From Bacteroidota bacterium (GTDB lineage: Bacteria > Bacteroidota > Bacteroidia > Cytophagales > Cyclobacteriaceae): a DNA stretch of 47,871 bases. The translations under genes were made by a program, and so were the position numbers. Below the pieces are notes generated by a model. The model saw only the letters and a program-made list of their open reading frames with translations, made no database searches and was not told where the DNA came from. Positions within the stretch are counted from its first letter, which is position 1. Each line of letters begins with the position of its first letter. The DNA lies in NCBI GenBank assembly GCA_027593175.1, contig JAQCJI010000014.1, forward strand, positions 1 through 47,871. Reading direction: 5' to 3'. Of the stretch, positions 1 to 9,788 are shown one piece after another.

Positions 1-2557
1 AGAAGGGAGTTACGGCTGCTTCAAAGTCATCAATGTAGGAGGCTGCATCTCCATTTACCAAATTGGAAGTTCCTGGGATCAAGTGGGCAAATTCTGCATT
101 AAACTGCACCAAAGAAGTTTCCTTCGTGTCGGTGAAGGGCAGTGCATCGGCTAATTTGGTAAGAAAACGCGATTCACTATTGTAGTTGACATCTAGTCCC
201 CAAAGGCTATTTCGGAGTGTTTCGTTGCCCGTGGCGATGCGAGAGACATTCGGGCGCTCGTTTAGGAATAGGAAAGTACCTCCTAGGGTTAATTTTTTAT
301 TGGCTATATAATCCAATCGGGTCCCGAGTAAGCTCCTGGTTTGAAAGGAAACTAGATCTGCTTTTTCAAAGCTTACATTGATTTGTTTCCCAGATTGCAG
401 GATTGCATCGTTGATAATGACAAGGCGTCCAATATTGTAGTCAATGGTGAAATCTACCCCTTCGGTTAGTGGAATATTTCCTGCTTGGACAATCACTGAC
501 CCTGGTGAGATATTCAAACCAGGAAGTTGGATCTCACTTGCTGAGCCTGCTGTAAGCCTTCCTTTGATAAAGAATTTATTGAGTCGAGTAACTAGCTCAG
601 CATCCGCTTGTGTGGTCCGGTAGAGCGTATCGTAGACATATTTTTCTTGAAGGAGGCGTTCATCAGAGTTAAATTTTCTTGCAAGATTTGATCCAAAAGG
701 CTCAAGTATCGGAAAGATGAGAAGACCTCGGTCCGAAAGCATGGTAATCCCTTCCACAAAATCAAAGTTTCCATCCGGGGCAGGGTCATTTTGTGGGTTT
801 AGGTTGTCCAATCCGGTAAGGCGAATCAAAGGGATATCCCGAACCTTAGTACCTTCGAGAAGAGAGGGGTTGTCTAATCCGGTTCGGTCATCCCGGTAGA
901 TAACTTGCAATTGAAATCCATCCCTTACTACTTGGCTGGCATTGAGGCTGTAGATATTTTTCATCATCAAATTCCAAGTAGGTACCTGGGTATTGATGCG
1001 TGCAGGACGGAGAAGCTTCAAGAAAATCAATTCATCTTCTCTTCGGGACTGGTAGTCTTCGGTCAGTTCCCCCACTTTAAATACTTGTCCATTGTAGTTG
1101 TACTCGTAGGAAACAGCAATTACCTCGTCATTCTGCAATCTTCGAAAGAGGGAAATGAAACCCAGCTGTCCGTTAAAAAAGTATTCGGTTTGGTCTAGTT
1201 TTCGTGCACCATTGATTTGTTCAAAGTCCACTCCCTTTTTTATTCCGAGGGCTCCTTCTAAGGCGCGAGCGCCAGAATCGAAGAGCCTATAAGCTGGATT
1301 GCCATTGATGCTTGCATAAAGTCGGTTGGCAGCATTACTTGCTGGGTTATTGGAAATACCAGATCCTATTGCAGGATTTCCTGGGTTGAGGAGTACTTTT
1401 CCTTCTCCAAGATCCATAAATGCCGCAAAATTCCTGAGGGTTTCGGTATTCGTGGCTCGGTTCATTACATACACTTCTATGCGGGTTATTTTGACTCCAG
1501 AGGTCACTTGGGGTAGCCCTTTCAACCAGCGTTCGTAATTTTCTCTAAAGAAGTGACCTAGAAAGAAGTGGCGGTTTTCATCGTATTTAGAACCTTGGAT
1601 ATCGAATGCTCGGCCCTGTCCATTCGCATCAATCACTAAATTATCTCTTCTTCCTCGTTGTGTGGAGGCTACTGCAGTGACGTTGAGCTTCCCAAATTTC
1701 ATTTCTGTTTTGACTCCAAAGAGATTTTGGGCTCCTTGGATGAGTCGATTTTGGATGGGTAAACTCACATTTCCGAGTTCGATGGACTGGATAATATCTT
1801 CATCAAATCCATCATACTCTAGCTTGAGTTGATTTTGAAAATCAAAGGAGTTGTTGGAGTCAAAATTCGCCCCAATCTTTAGTTTTTGTCCCAGGTTTCC
1901 ATTGACAGCCATTTGGATTTGTTGTTGGAAATTGAAATTTCCATTTTTCTGCTGGCGTATTGGAATAGTGGGGTTATCAATTCTTCGGAATATGGCACCG
2001 AAATCTAAGTTGACATAGCCAGTTGGGATGATATTAATCGAATCGCCACCAAAGATGCGGTCAAATGTAGGGCTAACGGTGATAGGAGGAATAAGCCTTC
2101 TACCAGCTACGGCGCTCTCTCCGTCGATTCCTCGAGAGCGAATTTTCCAGTAATCCTGCCTGACTTGGAATTCTTGTAGTTGTGAGAATTTATCAAACTC
2201 GTATTCCTGTTGATTTCCTAATCGAGTGCTATCCAATTGATCTACAACTTGATATTTGAGTGTAGAGTCCATCAAGACCTGAATTTCTCGGTTTACGGGA
2301 GAAGAAGGAAAAAAAGGAGAATTTTGACCTAAAAATGGATTTTGGTAGGGGTAGAGGGGGGTGGTTCTCTTAGTTTGCCACAGCAAAAAAGAGGGAGCTA
2401 ATCTTCGTTTGTTTAAAGAATCAATCCTTGACTTGGAACTAGGAGCCTGTTGGGCTTGAAGTGTACTGATGGAAATGAAGGTAAGGAGCAAAACCAGGAG
2501 AATGGCTATTTTTCCAATGGGCTTTTTTAAAAAAAAAAATGAGTCCCGAACCTTCAA
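1..2557 (-). CDS. sprA: Cell-surface protein SprA (type IX secretion translocon), N-terminal part
   Basis: About 852 codons are open on the minus strand and run off the window start, so the C-terminal part is missing; SprA proteins usually exceed 2,000 residues. SprA forms the outer-membrane translocation pore of the type IX secretion system and is needed for gliding. A signal peptide is visible (hydrophobic IAILLVLLLTFISIS, cleavage near LQAQ). It is followed by SprA-type sequence: TGYVNLDFGAIF, many beta-rich segments and YIDDFEAA near the truncated end. No ATG exists in frame near the N-terminus. I chose the TTG at 2557, which lies 11 bases after the ruvA stop and gives a positively charged n-region. 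The order maeB-ruvA-sprA recurs in Bacteroidota and supports co-transcription. Confidence 0.93.
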   Translation of the reverse strand, partial: MKVRDSFFFLKKPIGKIAILLVLLLTFISISTLQAQQAPSSKSRIDSLNKRRLAPSFLLWQTKRTTPLYPYQNPFLGQNSPFFPSSPVNREIQVLMDSTLKYQVVDQLDSTRLGNQQEYEFDKFSQLQEFQVRQDYWKIRSRGIDGESAVAGRRLIPPITVSPTFDRIFGGDSINIIPTGYVNLDFGAIFRRIDNPTIPIRQQKNGNFNFQQQIQMAVNGNLGQKLKIGANFDSNNSFDFQNQLKLEYDGFDEDIIQSIELGNVSLPIQNRLIQGAQNLFGVKTEMKFGKLNVTAVASTQRGRRDNLVIDANGQGRAFDIQGSKYDENRHFFLGHFFRENYERWLKGLPQVTSGVKITRIEVYVMNRATNTETLRNFAAFMDLGEGKVLLNPGNPAIGSGISNNPASNAANRLYASINGNPAYRLFDSGARALEGALGIKKGVDFEQINGARKLDQTEYFFNGQLGFISLFRRLQNDEVIAVSYEYNYNGQVFKVGELTEDYQSRREDELIFLKLLRPARINTQVPTWNLMMKNIYSLNASQVVRDGFQLQVIYRDDRTGLDNPSLLEGTKVRDIPLIRLTGLDNLNPQNDPAPDGNFDFVEGITMLSDRGLLIFPILEPFGSNLARKFNSDERLLQEKYVYDTLYRTTQADAELVTRLNKFFIKGRLTAGSASEIQLPGLNISPGSVIVQAGNIPLTEGVDFTIDYNIGRLVIINDAILQSGKQINVSFEKADLVSFQTRSLLGTRLDYIANKKLTLGGTFLFLNERPNVSRIATGNETLRNSLWGLDVNYNSESRFLTKLADALPFTDTKETSLVQFNAEFAHLIPGTSNLVNGDAASYIDDFEAAVTPF

Positions 2558-2568
2558 TTCAGTGGGCT

Positions 2569-3165
2569 TTAAGAAGTTTTTAACGATGCCTTGATGAGCT
2601 CTTCTAGGGAAATAGTTCCACCACTCTTTTGGAGTACCAGGGCAATATTTTTTTCTGCCACGGCTTTTGGAAAACCTAAAGTGACCAAAGCTTGTAACGC
2701 TTCTTCTCTGACTTTATTGCCTCCATTAAGGAATCCTAATGGAGTGGTAGCTTCTCCGCTTCCTGATTTACCAACTTTGTCTTTCAGTTCCAAGATGATT
2801 CTTTGGGCAGTTTTGGTTCCAATTCCTTTGACCGCTTGGATAGTAGCTACATCTCCCGAAAGGATAGCCTGTTCGATTTCAGTACTCGTTAAGGAAGAGA
2901 GTATCATGAGTCCTGTGCTCGGGCCAACTCCATTGATGGAGGTTAGTAAAAGAAAGAGTCTCTTTTCTTGTTCTTCATTGAATCCGTATAGGGTATGGGC
3001 ATCTTCTTTGATATGCAGGTAGGTGAGGAGTCGCAGTTGCTCCTGATCCTTGATGGCCGTGTAGGTTTGTAGGGAAATTTTTACATGGTAGCCAATTCCT
3101 CCAACATCGATAAGCACATAGGTAGGGTCTTTGTGGATTAACTTTCCATTGAGGTAATCTATCAT
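2569..3165 (-). CDS. ruvA: Holliday junction branch migration protein RuvA
   Basis: At 198 residues this is normal RuvA length. RuvA tetramers bind four-way junctions and load the RuvB motor during recombinational repair. The N-terminal OB fold begins MIDYLNGKL and contains DVGGIGYHVKIS. Two helix-hairpin-helix motifs follow: SINGVGPSTGLMILS near residue 80 and VKGIGTKTAQRIILELKDK near residue 115. The C-terminal RuvB-binding domain (EALQALVTLGF, ISLEELIKASLK) is intact. The ATG overlaps the maeB stop by four bases (ATGA), so translation is probably coupled. ruvB is not in the window. Confidence 0.98.
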   Translation of the reverse strand: MIDYLNGKLIHKDPTYVLIDVGGIGYHVKISLQTYTAIKDQEQLRLLTYLHIKEDAHTLYGFNEEQEKRLFLLLTSINGVGPSTGLMILSSLTSTEIEQAILSGDVATIQAVKGIGTKTAQRIILELKDKVGKSGSGEATTPLGFLNGGNKVREEALQALVTLGFPKAVAEKNIALVLQKSGGTISLEELIKASLKTS

Positions 3166-5441
3166 AAGTTTTCTTTGCTGGATTGGGCATCCACTACTGC
3201 GATGGCTACCATATTTACGATTTCGCGGACGGAGCTTCCAAGCTGCAAAATATGGACTGGTTTATTCATTCCCAGCAGAATTGGACCGATGGCCTCTGCG
3301 TTTCCAAGTTCAGCCAAAAGTTTGTAGGCGATGTTTGAAGAAGCCAAATCGGGAAAAATGAGCGTATTGACTTCCTTTCCTTTTTGTGATAGAGCGGAAA
3401 ACGGATAGATTTCCTTTTGAATTTCTTGGTTCAGGGCCACATTTGCCTGCATCTCCCCTTCGATGATCAAGTCTGGATATTTTTCTTTAGCCAGGGCCGT
3501 AGCTTTTGCCATTTTTGAGGGGATATCTCCCTGGGCAGATCCAAAATTGGAATAGGAGAGCAGCGCGATTCTTGGCACCATGTTAAAAAACTTCACTGCT
3601 GTAGCGGTGAGGCCAATGATGTCCACGAGTTCCTCCGCTGTAGGATTAAGATTAACGGTGGCATCTGCAAAGAAATAAGGGCCTCGTGACGTGTTCATGA
3701 TGTACATGCCTGCTACTCGATTTACTCCTTTTTTGACTCCTATAGTTTGTAGGGAAGGAAGGATAGTTTTTGGGTAATCGCGTGTAAGCCCTGAAATAAA
3801 GGCGTCTGCTTCCCCAGTTTCTACCATTAAGGCTCCGAAATAATTTCGTTCCTTCACCAATCTTTTCGCATCAGTTTGGGTCATACCCTTGCGTTGTCTC
3901 TTTTTAGCAAGGATTTTTCCAAATTTCTCATTTAGCTTAAGCTCTTCAAAGGGATTAATAATGCTAACACCTTCAAGGTCTAAGGAGTTTTCTTCAATCA
4001 ACTCCAAGATTCGTTCACGGTTACCCAAAAGTATAGGTACTGCAATTTTTTCATCTCGAATGATCTGGGCTGCCTTTAAGATTTTTAGGTTGTCGGCCTC
4101 TCCAAAAACCACTCGTTTCGGATCTTTTTTAGCTCTTCCAATAACGATAGACATTAAGCGCTCGTCAATGCCAATCCGTTTCTGGAGCTCTACTTCATAA
4201 GCGTCCCAGTCGGTAATGATTTTTTTTGCTACTCCGGATTCAATCGCTGCTTTGGCTACTGCTGGAGCAATGGCTGTGATGAGACGTGGGTCTACTGGCT
4301 TTGGAATTAAATAAAACCTTCCATAGCTGAGGTTGCTCTCTCCATAGGCTTTGGTGACTATATCTGGAACAGGTTCTTTGGCAAGTTTGGCGATGGCTTT
4401 CGCAGCGGCAAGCTTCATTTCTTCGTTGATTGCTGTGGCTCGCACATCCAATGCGCCTCTAAAGATGTAAGGGAATCCCAACACATTGTTGACTTGGTTG
4501 GGGTGGTCTGAGCGCCCTGTAGCCATGAGTATATCTTCTCTTGCAGCAAGGGCTGTTTCGTAGGCAATTTCAGGATCTGGATTAGCTAGCGCAAACACAA
4601 TAGGATTAGGCGCCATGGATTGGATGAGGTCTTGGGAAATGATATCGCCTGAAGAAAGGCCAAGAAATACATCTGCACCAGGCATTGCTTCGGCGATGGT
4701 TTTGAAATTTTGGGAGGTAGCAAACTCAAGATGCTCTCGAGACAATCCTGGCCTATCGGTTCGGATGACCCCTTCCTTATTGCATACCACAATGTGCTCT
4801 TTTTTGACGCCCAAGGTCAAATAAAATCGAAGGCAGGATATGGCAGCCGCTCCTGCACCACTAACGACGATTCGGATATCCTGAATATTTTTTTCAACAA
4901 GCTCAAGGGCATTAAGTAATGCTGCTCCAGTGATGATGGCTGTCCCGTGCTGATCATCGTGCATAACAGGGATTTTCATCTCCCTTTTAAGAGTTTGCTC
5001 AATCTCAAAGCATTCGGGAGCTTTTATATCCTCTAGATTGATGCCCCCAAAGGTCGGTTCTAGCGACTTGATAATTTGAATTAGCTTTTTAGGATCTTTC
5101 TCATCTATTTCCAAATCAAAGACATCAATACCAGCAAATTTCTTAAAAAGGACTCCTTTCCCTTCCATAACGGGCTTTGCGGCCTCGGGTCCGATGTCTC
5201 CCAATCCGAGCACTGCTGTGCCGTTTGAAATGACCGCTACCAGATTGCCTTTGGATGTGTATTTGTACACATTTTCTACATCAGCAGCAATCTCTTTGCA
5301 AGGCTCAGCTACTCCTGGGGAATAGGCTAGTGCAAGGTCCAATTGACTAGAGACTGGCTTAGTAGGGATCACTTGGATTTTTCCAGGAGAACCTTGGCTA
5401 TGGTAGTTTAATGCGTCCTCTTTTCTGATTTTAATCGACAT
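3162..5441 (-). CDS. maeB: NADP-dependent malic enzyme with C-terminal phosphotransacetylase-like domain
   Basis: This 759-residue two-domain protein converts malate to pyruvate and CO2 with NADP+, supplying NADPH and pyruvate. The malic enzyme part (about 1-425) has [35 protein letters not shown], the metal/active-site stretch [15 protein letters not shown], and [12 protein letters not shown] for NADP binding. The C-terminal part (about 430-759) resembles phosphate acetyltransferase (PEYGEAD-like [26 protein letters not shown]). In MaeB proteins that part is generally regulatory rather than a working transacetylase. It lies 22 bases after the DUF4837 gene and overlaps ruvA by four bases. Confidence 0.96.
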   Translation of the reverse strand: MSIKIRKEDALNYHSQGSPGKIQVIPTKPVSSQLDLALAYSPGVAEPCKEIAADVENVYKYTSKGNLVAVISNGTAVLGLGDIGPEAAKPVMEGKGVLFKKFAGIDVFDLEIDEKDPKKLIQIIKSLEPTFGGINLEDIKAPECFEIEQTLKREMKIPVMHDDQHGTAIITGAALLNALELVEKNIQDIRIVVSGAGAAAISCLRFYLTLGVKKEHIVVCNKEGVIRTDRPGLSREHLEFATSQNFKTIAEAMPGADVFLGLSSGDIISQDLIQSMAPNPIVFALANPDPEIAYETALAAREDILMATGRSDHPNQVNNVLGFPYIFRGALDVRATAINEEMKLAAAKAIAKLAKEPVPDIVTKAYGESNLSYGRFYLIPKPVDPRLITAIAPAVAKAAIESGVAKKIITDWDAYEVELQKRIGIDERLMSIVIGRAKKDPKRVVFGEADNLKILKAAQIIRDEKIAVPILLGNRERILELIEENSLDLEGVSIINPFEELKLNEKFGKILAKKRQRKGMTQTDAKRLVKERNYFGALMVETGEADAFISGLTRDYPKTILPSLQTIGVKKGVNRVAGMYIMNTSRGPYFFADATVNLNPTAEELVDIIGLTATAVKFFNMVPRIALLSYSNFGSAQGDIPSKMAKATALAKEKYPDLIIEGEMQANVALNQEIQKEIYPFSALSQKGKEVNTLIFPDLASSNIAYKLLAELGNAEAIGPILLGMNKPVHILQLGSSVREIVNMVAIAVVDAQSSKENL

Positions 5442-5463
5442 AAATGTGTTGGATATACCGGGT

Positions 5464-6555
5464 TTACTTTCCTTGATTTTCTGGCCAACTCACGTTGGTG
5501 TGAAGGAGAATGGTTTGGATTTCTCGTAGGGCATTTCGGTGAAGTTCATTGGGATAATAAACAAAACCTTCCATGTAGTACAGTTTCCCTTTTTTCTGAT
5601 CGATCATGAGGTAACCGAGGTAGGAGCCTCCCATGCTCATGTTGTTTGTTTTCCAAGTGCCTCGAATTTCAACTGTAAAATTATCATTAATCACAAGGTT
5701 TCGAAAAGCAGCTGGGATTTGTTTTTCACTTTTCATAAAGGAGGTGGGGTCCTCTGGATCGCCAAAAATATGGGTCTTTGCGAGGGAATCGCGCAAGGCA
5801 AGAATATTTTCAGGGAAGGTTTGTTCCTCCTTGGTGTAGTCTGTTACAAAATAATAGACACTGATATCGGGGCGGTTCTCTGTGGGGGAAGGCTGTCGAA
5901 GCCATAAAAACCCTGATTCAGACTTTGCGATTTGGTAAGATACAGGAGGCATGATTTCTATACCTAGATTTTTGCGTCCATCACTTTGCGCAGTTGCATT
6001 TTTTCGAGCCAATAATGGCTTGGCTAACCGGGTTCTTTCCCGTACTTCGAACAAATTCTGTAGTTTATCTTTATGCTTTCGTAAGTTGGAGATTAGTTCT
6101 TCCTCGTTGTTTCCGAAAAGATATAGCACTTCTTGCCCCAGAGCAAACTCATCTTCCATCCGAAGGGAATAAATGTTTGGATCTGCTGCTGCCTTGGCTT
6201 TGGATTCGGGAGTAAATTGGGCATTGATTACTTGGCTGCCTCCTTTTTTATCGTCAAAAGTGGTAACGTATACGAGGTTGGTATACATTTTTAGCATTCG
6301 TGTCATGGCCCTTGGATCGACCCGATGGATTTTAAAGATGGATTCGGAACGAAGCATTCCGGGTAAGTCCTCTTCAAAAATTGCACGAAGTTCTTCTCCA
6401 ACAGGCCCTGCCCATTTGATAGAATCGATAGCTAGGACGATTTCCCCGATAGAACCTCTTGCTTTTGGCTTTGTACCGTTTGAACCGTCCTCTTGTTCAC
6501 AGGAGAATAGAAACAAGCAAAAAAAGGATAATAAACTCAATCGAATCGCTTTCAT
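5464..6555 (-). CDS. DUF4837 family lipoprotein
   Basis: This is a 363-residue predicted lipoprotein. The N-terminus MKAIRLSLLSFFCLFLFSC ends in a lipobox-like FSC, so it is likely anchored in the envelope. The mature part begins with a Gly/Lys-rich linker, then GSIGEIVLAIDSIKW and a VGEELRAIFEEDLPG stretch typical of DUF4837, a family confined to Bacteroidota. Its function is unknown. It sits between a LysM lytic transglycosylase and maeB, a neighbourhood often kept in this phylum, which hints at an envelope role but proves nothing. Confidence 0.85.
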   Translation of the reverse strand: MKAIRLSLLSFFCLFLFSCEQEDGSNGTKPKARGSIGEIVLAIDSIKWAGPVGEELRAIFEEDLPGMLRSESIFKIHRVDPRAMTRMLKMYTNLVYVTTFDDKKGGSQVINAQFTPESKAKAAADPNIYSLRMEDEFALGQEVLYLFGNNEEELISNLRKHKDKLQNLFEVRERTRLAKPLLARKNATAQSDGRKNLGIEIMPPVSYQIAKSESGFLWLRQPSPTENRPDISVYYFVTDYTKEEQTFPENILALRDSLAKTHIFGDPEDPTSFMKSEKQIPAAFRNLVINDNFTVEIRGTWKTNNMSMGGSYLGYLMIDQKKGKLYYMEGFVYYPNELHRNALREIQTILLHTNVSWPENQGK

Positions 6556-6630
6556 TTAAAAGTCTTTTTAGAAGGTAAAGAAAAAAGAAAAGGTTTTCCT
6601 TTTTAAATCTTTCGTCCGGTTTTAAAAGGT

Positions 6631-8031
6631 TTAACTTACAATTAATCGTTGTCCAGGCTTGATGATAGTTGAATTCAAGTTATTTAAACGCTTGATTTGG
6701 TCAATACTCAGCGAATATTTTTGTGATATATTCCACAAGGAATCTCCTCGCTTGACTGTATAGGTTTTTGGATCGGTTGAATTAGAAGTGTTTTGGACCA
6801 ATGCCCGAGAGGTTGTCTCCGTTGTGGCCGCTTGTCCTTTTGCAAAAATGTAGAGCACTTGTCCGGTTTGAATTACTGTGGATTTGAGTTTGTTCCATTC
6901 TTTTAATTTTTCTAGACTTATACCATGCCGAGAGGCAATTTTCCCCAAAGTATCACCACTTCTTACTTTGTAAATAATTCGAGTGGAAGTTGGTCCACTT
7001 GTATTTTGTGCAGTAGAAATGGTCTTTTGGTCAAGAATAATTGGGGAACTTTTCCCGATAGAATCTCCAAGCCAAGCTAAATTTTCTTTGATAAAAAATG
7101 CTTTTGTTTTAGGAACTCGAATAGACATAGACCGATTTGATTCAGGAACATATCCTTTATTGATGGAAGGATTCAATTTTTCAAGGTCGTTTAAGCAAAT
7201 ATCTGAAAGGCTGGCTAAGCGCTCGAGGTGAAGTGCTCGATCAAAATTCACATACTCATATTCCAAAGGGTAGCTAGGCTCTTCCAATCGAAGATTGTGT
7301 TCTTCCAAGTGGTTGAGAATGTAGAGCATGGCCTGAAATTGAGGAACATAGTTTCGGGTTTCTTTTGGGAGAAAGTTATAAATTCCCCAAAAAGTATTTT
7401 TTCCACCTGATTTACGAATTGCTTTTTGCACATTCCCTGGACCACAATTGTAAGCGGCAAGTGCAACTTCCCAGTCTCCAAACATTTTATACAATACTTT
7501 GAGGTATTTTGCTGCTGCTTCTGTGGATTTTTCTGGATCCATTCGGTCATCGATATCTGGGTTGACTTGCATGCCATACTCCCGCCCAGTGGCAGGCATA
7601 AATTGCCACAAACCCATTGCGCCCACACGCGACTTGATTTTTGGATCTAAGCCTGATTCAATAATGGATAGGTGTTGAATTTCTACTGGCATGCCCTGTC
7701 CCTTCATGGTTTCTTCATACATCGGAAAATACTGCTCTTTCCGTGCCAATACCATTTTAATGTAATCCCGGTTTCGAACGGTGAAGTATTGGATAAAAGA
7801 AAATACACGGTCATTCAATTCAAAGTCCATGTCTAGCTCCATCTTTTGGATACGCTCCTCTACTTCTTCAAAAGTGAAATCAGGAATAAACTCATAATGA
7901 TAGCTGGGCAGTATAACATCCAATTGGCTTGAATTCGCCAGTCTGCTTTCTTGAGAAAAAGCCTTAGGATTTAAAGAAAGTAAACATGCGACGCTAGCCA
8001 CAAATACTCTGAAAATAATGTTCTTCATCAC
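6631..8031 (-). CDS. MltD-like lytic transglycosylase with two LysM domains
   Basis: This 466-residue secreted enzyme has an N-terminal signal (VFVASVACLLSLNPKAFS). An SLT/MltD transglycosylase domain follows at about 105-260, with the catalytic Glu in LSIIESGLDP, then GAMGLWQFMPATG and AYNCGPGNV. Two LysM repeats close it, beginning YKVRSGDTLGKIA (about 355) and YTVKRGDSLWNIS (about 420). Lytic transglycosylases cleave the MurNAc-GlcNAc bond to form 1,6-anhydro-MurNAc, and LysM domains bind peptidoglycan. It starts 5 bases after gatA. Which Mlt subtype it is cannot be settled here, so no symbol is given. Confidence 0.93.
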   Translation of the reverse strand: MMKNIIFRVFVASVACLLSLNPKAFSQESRLANSSQLDVILPSYHYEFIPDFTFEEVEERIQKMELDMDFELNDRVFSFIQYFTVRNRDYIKMVLARKEQYFPMYEETMKGQGMPVEIQHLSIIESGLDPKIKSRVGAMGLWQFMPATGREYGMQVNPDIDDRMDPEKSTEAAAKYLKVLYKMFGDWEVALAAYNCGPGNVQKAIRKSGGKNTFWGIYNFLPKETRNYVPQFQAMLYILNHLEEHNLRLEEPSYPLEYEYVNFDRALHLERLASLSDICLNDLEKLNPSINKGYVPESNRSMSIRVPKTKAFFIKENLAWLGDSIGKSSPIILDQKTISTAQNTSGPTSTRIIYKVRSGDTLGKIASRHGISLEKLKEWNKLKSTVIQTGQVLYIFAKGQAATTETTSRALVQNTSNSTDPKTYTVKRGDSLWNISQKYSLSIDQIKRLNNLNSTIIKPGQRLIVS

Positions 8032-8036
8032 ATTTC

Positions 8037-9467
8037 TTAATTTAAAGTCAAGGCACTTAAATAGTGGCCAAAGGCATATAAATCCGCTTCTTTAAAGGAA
8101 TTTGCAATCACCTGAAGCCCAATAGGCATCCCTGAATCATCTTTTCCATTAGGAATGGATAGGGCTGGGACACCCGATACGGAGGCCTGTACCGTAAATA
8201 AATCTTCCAAATACATCGAGATAGGATCATCCCCATGTTCCCCAAATTTAAATGCTGTCGTTGGGGTCGTTGGGAGCATAAGATAGTCAAAATCTGTCAA
8301 TAATTCTTCAGTAATTTCCTTAATTACCCGGCGAACCTTCTGAGCCTTAGTGAAATAGGCATCGTGGTAGCTGGCAGAAAGGACGAATGTTCCAAGCATG
8401 ATCCTTCGTTTGACCTCCTCACCAAATCCTTCACTTCGGCTGTCTTTGTAAAGTTGCTCTAGATTTTGAGCCTGAGGAGTTCGATAGCCATATTTCACCC
8501 CATCAAAACGAGCTAAATTTGCACTCGCCTCTGCTGTAGTCAGGATATAGTAGGTAGGAAGTACATATTTTAACAGAGGGAAGTCAACTTCTTGAACTTC
8601 ATGTCCCTTGTTTTTTAGCCTTTCGATTACCTCCAAGGTGTTGCGCTTGATTTCCGGTTGCAAAGCCGTAGCGTGCAAGACCTCTTTCAAAACAGCAATT
8701 TTTACAGGTCCTTTTGGAAAATCAAGATTGCTGTAGGTTTCCACCACTTTTTTAGAAGAGGTACTGTCTTTCTTGTCATAGCCAGCCATGACCTCAAGAA
8801 TTATCGCATTGTCTTTTACAGTTGTTGAAAAAACTCCAATAGTGTCAAAGGAGGAAGCATAAGCGATAAGTCCCCAGCGAGAAACGCGTGAATAGGTGGG
8901 TTTCATGCCAATCACTCCTGTGAATGCTGCTGGCTGACGAACCGATCCCCCAGTATCCGATCCTAAAGATACGGTACATAAGTTGGCTTGAACTGCCACA
9001 GCCGATCCCCCTGAAGATCCTCCAGGAACACGGGTAGGATCTATTTCTTGATGCACTTTGCCATAGGCAGATTGCTCGTTGGAGCTACCCATTCCAAATT
9101 CATCGCAATTGAGTCGCCCAATGATAATGGCGTCTTCATTCAAGAGTCGTTGAACTGCTGTGGCTGTGTATTGGGAAACATAACCTTTAAGGATATTGGA
9201 TCCAGCGGTACAGGAATGACCTTCGTAATTGAGCACATCCTTGATGCCAATGACCATGCCGGCAAGCTTTCCAGCAGTACCCTGAGCAATTTTCTGGTCA
9301 ACTTGGGCTGCTTGCTCAAGAGCGGATTGGGCATAAACTTCGACGAAGGCGTTGAGGTGCGCCTTCGTATGAATATTTTGTAAGTAATACTTTACAATCG
9401 ATCGACAATCGCTTTCGCCTTTCTTTAAGGCGAACTGGATTTCGTCGAAGGAACGATACTTTTCCAA
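8037..9467 (-). CDS. gatA: Asp-tRNA(Asn)/Glu-tRNA(Gln) amidotransferase subunit A
   Basis: This is a 476-residue amidase-signature protein. GatA releases ammonia from glutamine for transamidation of Glu-tRNA(Gln) or Asp-tRNA(Asn) in the GatCAB complex. The Ser-cisSer-Lys triad can be seen: Lys in MVIGIKDVLNYEGH (about residue 76), and the two serines in PGGSSGGSAVAVQA and LGSDTGGSVRQPAAFTG. The C-terminal GatA signature LPTTPTTAFKFGEH and SVSGVPALSIP are present. gatB and gatC are not adjacent, which is common in Bacteroidota. It follows tatA by 15 bases and is probably transcribed from the same promoter. Confidence 0.96.
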   Translation of the reverse strand: MEKYRSFDEIQFALKKGESDCRSIVKYYLQNIHTKAHLNAFVEVYAQSALEQAAQVDQKIAQGTAGKLAGMVIGIKDVLNYEGHSCTAGSNILKGYVSQYTATAVQRLLNEDAIIIGRLNCDEFGMGSSNEQSAYGKVHQEIDPTRVPGGSSGGSAVAVQANLCTVSLGSDTGGSVRQPAAFTGVIGMKPTYSRVSRWGLIAYASSFDTIGVFSTTVKDNAIILEVMAGYDKKDSTSSKKVVETYSNLDFPKGPVKIAVLKEVLHATALQPEIKRNTLEVIERLKNKGHEVQEVDFPLLKYVLPTYYILTTAEASANLARFDGVKYGYRTPQAQNLEQLYKDSRSEGFGEEVKRRIMLGTFVLSASYHDAYFTKAQKVRRVIKEITEELLTDFDYLMLPTTPTTAFKFGEHGDDPISMYLEDLFTVQASVSGVPALSIPNGKDDSGMPIGLQVIANSFKEADLYAFGHYLSALTLN

Positions 9468-9482
9468 AAGAATGGGACTGAA

Positions 9483-9680
9483 TTACTTTTTCTTATCCTT
9501 CATACCTTCTTCAAGGTCGTTTTGGATATCCTTGGTGGCATCTTTGAATTCACGAATTCCACGTCCTAATCCACGCGCAAGTTCAGGGATTCTTTTTGCA
9601 CCAAACAAAAGAAGGATCACAAGAATTATGAGGATTAATGAACCTCCACCAATATTTTGAAGAAAACCTAAAGTAGTCAT
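9483..9680 (-). CDS. tatA: Sec-independent protein translocase subunit TatA/E
   Basis: This small protein (65 residues from the chosen ATG) has the Tat layout: one N-terminal membrane segment (GGGSLILIILVILLLFGA), the hinge and amphipathic helix (KRIPELARGLGRGIREFKDA), and a charged tail ending KDKKK. TatA oligomers form the pore for folded proteins carrying twin-arginine signals. An in-frame ATG at 9692 would add four residues (MHNI). I prefer 9680 because family members begin just before the Leu-Gly-Phe stretch and the promoter candidate at 9708-9738 would leave only about 9 bases before 9692. Possible Tat clients occur in this window (MR-family proteins, Dabb protein). tatC is not seen. 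Confidence 0.93.
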   Translation of the reverse strand: MTTLGFLQNIGGGSLILIILVILLLFGAKRIPELARGLGRGIREFKDATKDIQNDLEEGMKDKKK

Positions 9681-9707
9681 AATGTTGTGCATTTAAAGTT
9701 ACAATTA

Positions 9708-9738
9708 CAAAGATACAAGTATAGATCGCTTACCCAAG
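9708..9738 (-). promoter_or_regulatory. Candidate Bacteroidota-type promoter for tatA-gatA
   Basis: On the minus strand a perfect TAnnTTTG -7 element (TATCTTTG, 9715-9708) is preceded by CTTG (9738-9735; consensus -33 TTTG) at a 19-base spacing. The predicted transcript start is near 9701, close upstream of tatA. Confidence 0.55.
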
Positions 9739-9788
9739 TAGATCAAGTCTAGTTGCATATCTTTTTTATGAATGTAAGAATATTTAAC

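Noticed and set aside
2591-3022. Plus-strand open frame of 143 codons across ruvA
   Set aside because: It is the antisense shadow of ruvA, which has full family motifs.
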